Of a stretch of 5,663 bases of DNA, positions 1 through 5,597 are shown piece by piece. The notes below the pieces were generated by a model. It searched no databases. It was not told where the DNA came from and saw only the letters and a list, made by a program, of their open reading frames with translations. Both the position numbers and the translations under genes were made by a program. This DNA comes from Prevotellaceae bacterium (GTDB lineage: Bacteria; Bacteroidota; Bacteroidia; Bacteroidales; Bacteroidaceae), in the NCBI GenBank assembly GCA_021204715.1, contig JAJPYW010000255.1:1-5663 (forward strand). The letters run 5' to 3'. Each line of letters starts with the position of its first letter. The first letter of the stretch is position 1.

Positions 1-27
1 TCCACACTTCGATGTTGAATCTTTATG

Positions 28-35
28 CAAAGATA
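28..35 (-). promoter_or_regulatory. Bacteroidetes-type -7 element facing left (divergent promoter)
   Basis: Read on the minus strand this is TATCTTTG followed by CA, a perfect match to the TAnnTTTG -7 element of Bacteroidetes primary-sigma promoters. No TTTG-like -33 element is visible at the expected distance (about 54-58); that position is instead occupied by the edge of the palindrome at 55-72. Transcription would start near base 21 and run off the left edge, so the regulated gene is not in the window. The match to the -7 element is seen directly; activity is inferred. Confidence 0.5.
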
Positions 36-54
36 TAACAATGAAATAACATAT

Positions 55-125
55 AGTGGAAGCGCTTCCACTCGGCGAATCGAAGCGCTTCCATTCAACA
101 AGTCGAAGCGCTTCCATTCAAATTA
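55..125. repeat. Three tandem 23-bp units with a GAAGCGCTTC palindromic core
   Basis: Units begin at 57, 80 and 103 and share the core GAAGCGCTTC, with core centres at 63.5, 86.5 and 109.5, exactly 23 bp apart. The first core is the centre of an 18-bp perfect palindrome, AGTGGAAGCGCTTCCACT (55-72). The second and third cores are flanked identically by TC on the left and CATTCAA on the right, so those two units look like a direct duplication. The spacer of unit 1 differs. The array lies between two divergent -7 elements. It could be a set of binding sites for a dimeric regulator or a small palindromic minisatellite; the sequence does not decide. Confidence 0.85.
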
Positions 126-171
126 AGCAATACTGTCGATGCAAACTCACCAACGCTTTTCTTAGGATGTA

Positions 172-217
172 GAAACTCGAGTTTGTAGGTGTTATAAACT
201 CGAGTTTGTGGATGAAG
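172..217. repeat. Two tandem 23-bp units with an AAACTCGAGTTT palindromic core
   Basis: Two copies of the perfect 12-bp palindrome AAACTCGAGTTT occur at 173-184 and 196-207, again exactly 23 bp apart. Each is followed by GTRG. Their centres (178.5 and 201.5) fall on the same 23-bp register as the GAAGCGCTTC array upstream: the distance from the last core there is 69 bp, which is 3 x 23. The core sequence differs from the upstream set, but both kinds share a central CG. They lie more than 120 bp from the likely rpoN transcription start, so a direct role there is uncertain. Confidence 0.8.
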
Positions 218-311
218 GGATAAGAAGCCGGCACCTCTATAAATAAGGAAGGCATCTTTTTTTATTGCGATTAAATATGGGGGAAAGATTCCGAATTAGG
301 CAACTATTCAC

Positions 312-319
312 TATTTTTG
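312..319 (+). promoter_or_regulatory. Probable rpoN promoter, -7 element
   Basis: TATTTTTG fits the Bacteroidetes TAnnTTTG -7 element exactly. At the matching -33 position (about 289-292) there is only TTCC, a weak match to TTTG. Transcription would start near 325-327, leaving a leader of about 18 nt before the ATG at 344. It is the only good -7 match found ahead of the five-gene run, so it probably serves the whole operon. The in-frame TTG at 317 lies inside this element and so could not be in the mRNA if the promoter is real. Confidence 0.5.
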
Positions 320-343
320 TCCCGAAAACAAACGGCAAGTGAT

Positions 344-1834
344 ATGGCACAAGGCTCCCGACAGATTCAGACACAAGTGCAGCAACAAGTACAGACCTTA
401 TCGCCCCAGCAGGTGTTGGTGGTAAGGCTGTTGGAACTGCCCGAAGTGGCGGTGGAGGAGCGTGTGCGCAGCGAGTTGTTGGAAAACCCGGCGCTTGAAG
501 AGGGCAAGGAAAGCGAGGAAAACGAAGAGTTTGACGACGATGCTGCCGGTGGCGAGACGACCGCCGAAGGCGCCGGAAGCGAAGCCTACAACGAGCTGGA
601 CGACTACAAGAGCGAGGACGACATTCCCGACTACAAGCTGCAGGAACACAACCGCTCGCAAGGCGGCCGCGCCGAAGAGATTCCCTTCTCCCAGCAGGCC
701 TCTTTCTACGAAACGCTGACCGACCAATTAGGCGAGCGCGACTTGGACGGGAAGCAGCGGGAATTGGCCGAATACATAGTGGGCTCGCTCGACGACGACG
801 GCTTGCTGCGCAAGTCATTGCAGAGCATCGGCGACGAGCTTGCCATCTACAGCGGCATCGACGCCACCCGCAAGGAATTGGAAGCGGCGTTGCGGGTGGT
901 GCAGGATTTTGATCCCGCCGGCGTGGGCGCGCGCGACTTACAAGAGTGCCTGCTCATACAGGTGCGCCGCAAGCTGAAAAGTCAGCCTTCGCCAAGCCCG
1001 TTGTTGCGCGTCGAGGAGCGCATCCTCACCGAATGTTACGACGAGTTCGCGCGCAAGCGTTGGGACAAGATTGCCGACAAGTTGGGCCTGACGCAAGCCC
1101 AAACGTTGGAGGCCATACGCGACATCTGCAAGCTCAATCCCCGTCCGGGCATCGCTTTGGGCGAGACCTTGGACAACAACATGCAGCACATCATCCCCGA
1201 CTTCCTTGTGGAGAGCGGCCAGGACGGCTCGCTGCAAGTGACGCTCAACGACCGCAACCTGCCCGAGCTGCGCATGAACCGCGACTACACCCGTCTGCTC
1301 GAAGAACAGGCCAAGCGTCCCCAAGGCCCCTCGAAGGAAGCAAAGGAGGCCACGCTCTTCTTGAAGCAGAAGTTGGACGCCGCACAAGGCTTCATCAACG
1401 CCTTGAAGCAACGGCAGCAAACGCTGCTTGCCACCATGGAGGGCATTGTAAAGCTGCAACGCGCCTTCTTCTTGGAGGGCGACGAGTCGTTGCTGCGTCC
1501 CATGATATTGAAGGACGTGGCCGAACAGACGGGACTCGACCTTTCCACCATCTCCCGGGTTGCCGGCGGCAAGTATGTGCAGACCGATTACGGCGTGTAT
1601 CCGTTGAAGTTCTTCTTCAGCGACGCTTATACCACCGATGGGGGCGAGGAGATGTCGGTGCGCGAGATACGCCGCATACTCAAAGAGTGCATCGACGGCG
1701 AGGACAAGAAGCATCCCTATACCGACGACGAGATAGCCGTCCTTCTCAAAGAGAAGGGCTACCCCATGGCGCGGCGCACCGTGGCCAAGTACAGGCAGCA
1801 ACTGCACATTCCCGTGGCCAGGCTGCGTAAATAG
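344..1834 (+). CDS. rpoN: RNA polymerase sigma-54 factor RpoN
   Basis: This is the alternative sigma factor that directs core RNA polymerase to -24/-12 promoters and needs an AAA+ enhancer-binding activator to open them. The 496-residue product has all regions of the family. Residues 1-52 are the Gln-rich region I with LSPQQ and the LLENPALEE stretch. Residues 53-112 are an acidic, low-complexity region II. The core-binding domain includes IVGSLDDDGLL and DPAGVGARDLQ (190-200). A DNA-binding helix-turn-helix lies near 389-412 (LKDVAEQTGLDLSTISR), and the signature RpoN box ARRTVAKYRQ is at 476-485, followed by an 11-residue tail. I chose the ATG at 344, preceded by an A-rich stretch, because MAQGSRQIQTQ fits the family N-terminus; the TTG at 317 would overlap the -7 element. 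No enhancer-binding protein is encoded in the window, so its activators lie elsewhere. It is first of five co-oriented genes. Confidence 0.97.
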   Translation: MAQGSRQIQTQVQQQVQTLSPQQVLVVRLLELPEVAVEERVRSELLENPALEEGKESEENEEFDDDAAGGETTAEGAGSEAYNELDDYKSEDDIPDYKLQEHNRSQGGRAEEIPFSQQASFYETLTDQLGERDLDGKQRELAEYIVGSLDDDGLLRKSLQSIGDELAIYSGIDATRKELEAALRVVQDFDPAGVGARDLQECLLIQVRRKLKSQPSPSPLLRVEERILTECYDEFARKRWDKIADKLGLTQAQTLEAIRDICKLNPRPGIALGETLDNNMQHIIPDFLVESGQDGSLQVTLNDRNLPELRMNRDYTRLLEEQAKRPQGPSKEAKEATLFLKQKLDAAQGFINALKQRQQTLLATMEGIVKLQRAFFLEGDESLLRPMILKDVAEQTGLDLSTISRVAGGKYVQTDYGVYPLKFFFSDAYTTDGGEEMSVREIRRILKECIDGEDKKHPYTDDEIAVLLKEKGYPMARRTVAKYRQQLHIPVARLRK

Positions 1835-1867
1835 CGCGTACATGAACCATTCAAAAAACCATCGCAG

Positions 1868-2536
1868 ATGACAGAAGAACACCTCACGGCAGACAGGGGC
1901 ATCGTCAAGATAGCCCAGTGGGTATCGGCGTTGTTCACGCCCTTCTCCATTCCCTTCTTGGCCTTCTTGATACTGTTCTTGTTCTCTTACCTGCGCATCA
2001 TGCCCATGGCTTACAAGCTCGTGGTGCTGGGCGTGGTGTGCAGCTTCACCATCGTGCTGCCGGCGTTGGGCATTCTCCTTTTCCGCCGCATCTACGGCTT
2101 GAGTGTGGCCGACCTTGCCGAGCGCAAGCACCGTTACATTCCCTTCTTCCTGACCATTCTTTCTTATATGTGCTGCCTGCTGATGATGCGCCGGCTGAAC
2201 ATTCCTTGGTACATGACGGGCATTATCCTCACGGCTTTGGTCACGATGATTATCTGCCTTGTGGTGAACCTCAAGTGGAAGCTCAGCGAGCACATGGCGG
2301 GCGCCGGGGCGGTAATGGGCGGCCTCGTGGCTTTCAGCGCGCTCTTCGGCTACAACCCCGTGTGGTGGCTTTGCGTGTTTATCTTGGTGTCGGGCGTGCT
2401 GGGCTCGGCGCGCATCATCTTGCGGCACCACACCTTGGGTGAAGTGCTGTGCGGCTGTGCCGTGGGGTTGGTGTGCTCACTACTTGTACTGCACCCCATG
2501 AGCAACATCCCGCTGTTCCACCTGTTTTTATTTTAA
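1868..2536 (+). CDS. PAP2-related integral membrane protein with degenerate phosphatase motifs
   Basis: The 222-residue product is strongly hydrophobic with six or seven likely helices, near residues 18-42, 48-72, 90-107, 114-134, 143-161, 164-184 and 190-209. Between them are remnants of the PAP2 phosphatase signature. ERKHRYIP (85-92) sits where KxxxxxxRP is expected. LSEH (139-142) replaces PSGH and keeps the His. ARIILRHHTLGEVLCG (181-196) resembles SRxxxxxHxxxD and keeps R182 and H188, with Glu192 in place of Asp. The family dephosphorylates lipid phosphates such as undecaprenyl pyrophosphate, phosphatidate or lipid A in the inner membrane. Whether this copy is active is open, because the Pro and Gly of motif 2 and the Ser and Asp of motif 3 are changed. 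It starts 33 bp after rpoN, with an A-rich stretch before the ATG, and is probably co-transcribed. The assignment rests on motif spacing and topology. Confidence 0.75.
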   Translation: MTEEHLTADRGIVKIAQWVSALFTPFSIPFLAFLILFLFSYLRIMPMAYKLVVLGVVCSFTIVLPALGILLFRRIYGLSVADLAERKHRYIPFFLTILSYMCCLLMMRRLNIPWYMTGIILTALVTMIICLVVNLKWKLSEHMAGAGAVMGGLVAFSALFGYNPVWWLCVFILVSGVLGSARIILRHHTLGEVLCGCAVGLVCSLLVLHPMSNIPLFHLFLF

Positions 2537-2568
2537 CGTCATATTAACCTCAAAAAAAACAATAGATT

Positions 2569-2949
2569 ATGATTTTCCCAAATGACATCAAGTACACCAA
2601 AGAGCATGAATGGATACGCTTGGAGGGCGACACGGCTTACGTAGGCATCACCGACTATGCTCAAGACCAGCTTGGCGACATTGTTTTCGTCGACATACAG
2701 ACCGAAGGCGAAACCTTGGAAGCGGGCGCTCCGTTCGGCACCATCGAAGTGGTCAAGACCATTTCCGACATCTTCATGCCCGTAGCCGGTGAAGTGTTGG
2801 AACAGAACAATGAGTTGGCCGACCATCCGGAGTATGTGAACCATGATCCCTACGGGAAGGGATGGCTCATCAAGATGAAGCCGGCCGAAGACGCCGCTTT
2901 CGACACGCTCTTGGATGCCGAAGCATACAAGGCACTCGTCATCGCGTGA
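2569..2949 (+). CDS. gcvH: Glycine cleavage system H protein
   Basis: GcvH is the small soluble carrier that uses a lipoyl-lysine arm to shuttle the aminomethyl group of glycine between the P, T and L proteins. The 126-residue product has the normal family length. It opens with KYTKEHEWI (8-16), followed by [18 protein letters not shown] (25-42), both typical of the family. The lipoylation site is Lys63 in [17 protein letters not shown], matching the E(S/V)VKxxSD(I/L) context of characterised H proteins. The C-terminal half includes the usual N-(D/H)-P-Y-GxGW(L/M)IK segment. It follows the membrane-protein gene by 32 bp, with a run of eight A residues about 10 nt before the ATG in place of a Shine-Dalgarno sequence. 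The gcvP, gcvT and lipoylation genes are not in the window. No residue looks abnormal, so function is expected. Confidence 0.97.
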   Translation: MIFPNDIKYTKEHEWIRLEGDTAYVGITDYAQDQLGDIVFVDIQTEGETLEAGAPFGTIEVVKTISDIFMPVAGEVLEQNNELADHPEYVNHDPYGKGWLIKMKPAEDAAFDTLLDAEAYKALVIA

Positions 2950-2998
2950 GGCTTCCGCCGGATATTACGTTGCCGTCTCTCTTTTAAACAAGATTCTT

Positions 2999-3508
2999 AT
3001 GACACCGGTTATCAGCATCATCATGGGCAGCACCTCCGACCTTCCCGTCATGGAGAAGGCGGCGCAGCTGCTCGACCAATTACACGTTCCCTTCGAGATG
3101 AACGCCCTTTCCGCCCACCGCACGCCCGAAGCCGTGGAAGCGTTTGCCAAGCAAGCCAAGGGGCGCGGCGTGAAGGTTGTCATCGCCGCTGCCGGCATGG
3201 CCGCCGCGCTGCCCGGCGTGATTGCCGCCAACACCACACTGCCCGTTATCGGCGTACCCATAAAGGGTTCGGCATTGGACGGTGTGGACGCCCTCTACTC
3301 TATCATACAGATGCCTCCCGGCATACCCGTGGCTACGGTGGCCATCAACGGCGCCATGAACGCCGCCATTCTTGCCGTGCAGATGCTCGCTTTGAGTGAC
3401 ACCGCGCTCGCCGAAAGCCTCGCCGCTTACAAAGAGGGATTGAAGCAGAAAATCGTCAAGGCAAACGAGGAGTTGGCCGGAGTGAAGTATGCCTACAAAG
3501 TAAACTAA
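2999..3508 (+). CDS. purE: N5-carboxyaminoimidazole ribonucleotide mutase, class I PurE
   Basis: PurE converts N5-CAIR to CAIR in de novo purine synthesis. The 169-residue product shows the class I fold signatures: the nucleotide-phosphate loop GSTSDLPVM (10-18), SAHRTP (38-43) with catalytic His40, AAAGMAAALPGVIAA (63-77), GVPIKGSALDGVDALYSIIQMPPGIPVATV (85-114), and a C-terminal helix that would complete the octamer. Ala70 stands where E. coli PurE has His75 in AAHLPG. The frame is open further upstream to 2915, but that would overlap gcvH; the ATG at 2999 gives MTPVISIIMGS, the expected start, 49 bp after gcvH. No purK, the usual partner that makes N5-CAIR, is present. The stop lies 5 bp before the ispG start, suggesting coupled translation. 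Confidence 0.95.
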   Translation: MTPVISIIMGSTSDLPVMEKAAQLLDQLHVPFEMNALSAHRTPEAVEAFAKQAKGRGVKVVIAAAGMAAALPGVIAANTTLPVIGVPIKGSALDGVDALYSIIQMPPGIPVATVAINGAMNAAILAVQMLALSDTALAESLAAYKEGLKQKIVKANEELAGVKYAYKVN

Positions 3509-3513
3509 GCGGC

Positions 3514-5487
3514 GTGGACTTGTTCAACTACAGCCGCCGGCACACCACGGTAGTGAACGTGGGTGCCTTGCCCATGGGCGGCGACTACCCCATACGCCTG
3601 CAGAGCATGACCAATACGGCCACGCAGGATACCGGCGCGTGCGTGGCGCAGGCCAAGCGCATTGTGGATGCCGGCGGAGAGTATGTGCGCCTCACCACGC
3701 AAGGGGTGAAGGAGGCGGAGAACTTGCGTCTTGTCAACGCCGCCCTGCGCCGTGACGGATACACCGTGCCCTTGGTGGCCGACGTGCATTTCAATCCCCG
3801 TGTGGCCGATGTGGCGGCGCTGTATGCCGAAAAGGTGCGCGTCAACCCGGGCAACTATGTAGACGCGGCGCGCACGTTCAAGCAGTTAAGCTATACCGAC
3901 GAGGAGTATGCCAAAGAGGTGGAGAAGATACGGGCACGCTTCGTGCCGTTCTTGCGCGTCTGCAAAGAGCACCACACGGCCATCCGCATCGGCGTGAACC
4001 ACGGCTCGCTGTCCGACCGCATCATGTCACGTTACGGCGACACGCCGCGCGGCATGGTGGAGTCGTGCATGGAATTCCTGCGCCTCTGTGTGGAGGAACA
4101 GTTCACGGATGTGGTCATCTCCATCAAGGCGTCCAACGCCGTGGTCATGGTAAAGACGGTGCGGCTTTTAGTTGACAGCATGGAGAAAGAAGGCATGCAC
4201 TTTCCGCTGCACTTGGGCGTGACCGAGGCGGGCGACGGCGAGGACGGACGCATCAAGTCGGCCTTGGGCATCGGCGCCTTGCTTGCCGACGGATTGGGCG
4301 ACACCGTGCGTGTATCGCTCAGCGAGCCGCCCGAAGCGGAAATTCCCGTGGCGCGCTTGTTGGTGGACTATATAAGGCAACGACAAGGACACCCGTATAT
4401 ACCGGGCGCCGTGGCACCAGGCTTCGACTACTTGTCGCCCGCGCGCAGGAAGACGCGTGCGGTGGGGAACATCGGCGGAGAACATACACCCGTGGTGATG
4501 GCCGCCCGCTTGGACGGAGACTTGACGTTCAACCCGCAGTTCATGCCCGATTATGTGTACACGGGAGGGTGGGTGCCGGAAGATAACAAGGCGACAACGG
4601 ATGCGGTAGAGGCGGATGCAGTTAAAGCGGATGCAGTTAAAGCAGACGAGGTAAATGCAATTGCTGTAAAAGCGGATGCCAAGCAAGCGGCTGCAGTGAG
4701 GCCCAAATCTCCCGTCTTAATTGTAGATTGCAACCGCTGGCAAGGCGGCGCGCATAGCTGGCCCGCCTTCAACAGCGCGCAATTTCCGCTCTTGGGCTGC
4801 TCTCATGCGGCCATGAAGTTCCTCTTCTTGACATATATGGAACTCACCGAAGAGGCCATCGCCTGCCTGAAACAACACCCCGAAGTGGTGGTGGTGGCCG
4901 GGAGCAACCACCCCAACCGTTTGGGCGAACAACGGGCGTTGGCGCACCAACTCACCTCGGAAGGATTGCAGAACCCCGTTGTCTTCTTCCAGCATTATGC
5001 CGAGGATGCGGCGGATTCGTTGGCCGTGAAAGCGGCGGCGGATATGGGCGCCTTAATCTTCGACGGGCTGTGCGACGGTGTGTTCCTCTTTAACCAAAAG
5101 CCCGCGCCCAAGGCGACGGCAGTCGACGAAATCGCCTTCGGCATACTGCAAGCCGGGCGGCTGCGCACTGTCAAGACGGAGTATATCTCCTGCCCCGGCT
5201 GCGGACGCACGCTCTACCACTTGGAGAGTACCATCGCACGCATCAAGGCGGCCACATCCCACTTGAAGGGATTGAAGATAGGCATCATGGGCTGCATTGT
5301 CAACGGACCGGGCGAGATGGCCGACGCCGACTACGGCTATGTGGGCGCCGGACGCGGCAAAATCAGCCTCTACAAAAAGACCGAGTGCATAGAGAAAAAC
5401 ATTCCCGAAAGCGAGGCGGTGGAGAAGTTGATAGAACTGATCAAGAAGAACGGTGACTACGTGGAAAGGGAACAAGCCGGCGCGTGA
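3514..5487 (+). CDS. ispG: 4-hydroxy-3-methylbut-2-enyl diphosphate synthase (IspG/GcpE), long three-domain form
   Basis: IspG is the iron-sulfur enzyme that reduces MEcPP to HMBPP in the MEP isoprenoid pathway. The 657-residue product is far longer than the roughly 370-residue E. coli enzyme because it carries the extra middle domain seen in Bacteroidetes, Chlamydiae and plants. The TIM-barrel domain (about 1-300) has QSMTNT (30-35), VNHGSLSDRIM (161-171) and ISIKASN. The middle domain runs to about 540. The C-terminal domain has the [4Fe-4S] ligands Cys560 and Cys563 (CPGC), Cys594 in GCIVNGPGE, and Glu601. A run of seven Ala/Asp/Val/Lys pentapeptides (362-396) precedes the core of the middle domain. 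The start is a GTG only 5 bp after the purE stop, with no Shine-Dalgarno sequence; MDLFNYSRRHT fits long-form IspG N-termini. Translation probably depends on coupling to purE. Confidence 0.96.
   Translation: MDLFNYSRRHTTVVNVGALPMGGDYPIRLQSMTNTATQDTGACVAQAKRIVDAGGEYVRLTTQGVKEAENLRLVNAALRRDGYTVPLVADVHFNPRVADVAALYAEKVRVNPGNYVDAARTFKQLSYTDEEYAKEVEKIRARFVPFLRVCKEHHTAIRIGVNHGSLSDRIMSRYGDTPRGMVESCMEFLRLCVEEQFTDVVISIKASNAVVMVKTVRLLVDSMEKEGMHFPLHLGVTEAGDGEDGRIKSALGIGALLADGLGDTVRVSLSEPPEAEIPVARLLVDYIRQRQGHPYIPGAVAPGFDYLSPARRKTRAVGNIGGEHTPVVMAARLDGDLTFNPQFMPDYVYTGGWVPEDNKATTDAVEADAVKADAVKADEVNAIAVKADAKQAAAVRPKSPVLIVDCNRWQGGAHSWPAFNSAQFPLLGCSHAAMKFLFLTYMELTEEAIACLKQHPEVVVVAGSNHPNRLGEQRALAHQLTSEGLQNPVVFFQHYAEDAADSLAVKAAADMGALIFDGLCDGVFLFNQKPAPKATAVDEIAFGILQAGRLRTVKTEYISCPGCGRTLYHLESTIARIKAATSHLKGLKIGIMGCIVNGPGEMADADYGYVGAGRGKISLYKKTECIEKNIPESEAVEKLIELIKKNGDYVEREQAGA
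4597..4701 (+). repeat. Seven 15-bp in-frame repeats inside ispG (pentapeptide ADAVK-like)
   Basis: Seven consecutive 15-bp units encode TDAVE, ADAVK, ADAVK, ADEVN, AIAVK, ADAKQ and AAAVR. Units 2 and 3 (4612-4626 and 4627-4641) are identical at the DNA level, GCGGATGCAGTTAAA, which indicates recent slippage duplication; the outer units have diverged. Codons here often end in A or T (GCA, GTT, AAA, GAT, GTA, ATT), unlike the G/C-ending codons on either side. The encoded segment is charged, Ala-rich and has no aromatic residues, as expected for a helical or flexible surface linker between domains. Confidence 0.9.
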
Positions 5488-5560
5488 GGCTACACCTTAT
5501 TATATTGTATACCTTTCATTCGCCGCCTGCACTATCGCCGCGTTTTTTCCCTTCTTTTCC

Positions 5561-5591
5561 TTTGTCAGTTCCGGAATTTCCCCTACCTTTG
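5561..5591 (+). promoter_or_regulatory. Bacteroidetes-type promoter for a gene beyond the right edge
   Basis: A -33 element TTTG (5561-5564) and a -7 element TACCTTTG (5584-5591) are separated by 19 bp, the arrangement typical of Bacteroidetes housekeeping promoters. Both elements match consensus exactly. Transcription would start near 5597-5599, about 110 bp after the ispG stop. The gene it drives is not visible, because only about 65 bp of transcript remain in the window. Confidence 0.7.
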
Positions 5592-5597
5592 CACTCG

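Noticed and set aside
55..217. CRISPR array
   Set aside because: The conserved parts are only 10-19 bp and palindromic throughout, spacers are about 4-13 bp and partly shared between units, two different cores occur, and there are no cas genes.
227..263. Rho-independent terminator before rpoN
   Set aside because: A run of seven T (257-263) is present, but the only pairing ahead of it is GCC/GGC plus CCT/AGG broken by an internal loop, too weak to call.
946..1830. A 294-codon plus-strand frame inside rpoN
   Set aside because: It is a shifted frame of the rpoN gene with an Arg/His/Ala-rich, domain-free product; the rpoN frame has full family motifs across the same bases.
938..2431. A 497-codon open frame on the minus strand
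   Set aside because: It lies antisense to rpoN and the membrane-protein gene, both clearly coding. Its product is rich in His, Gln and Ala with no recognisable domain, as expected from the complement of GC-rich codons.
2915..2998. An upstream start for purE within the gcvH 3' end
   Set aside because: The extra 28 residues do not resemble PurE N-termini, and the ATG at 2999 gives the standard start with the expected length of 169 residues.
5488..5550. Terminator after ispG
   Set aside because: A short T-run at 5543-5548 has no stable hairpin ahead of it; the AGCC/GGCT pair around the ispG stop is only 4 bp and has no T-run after it.
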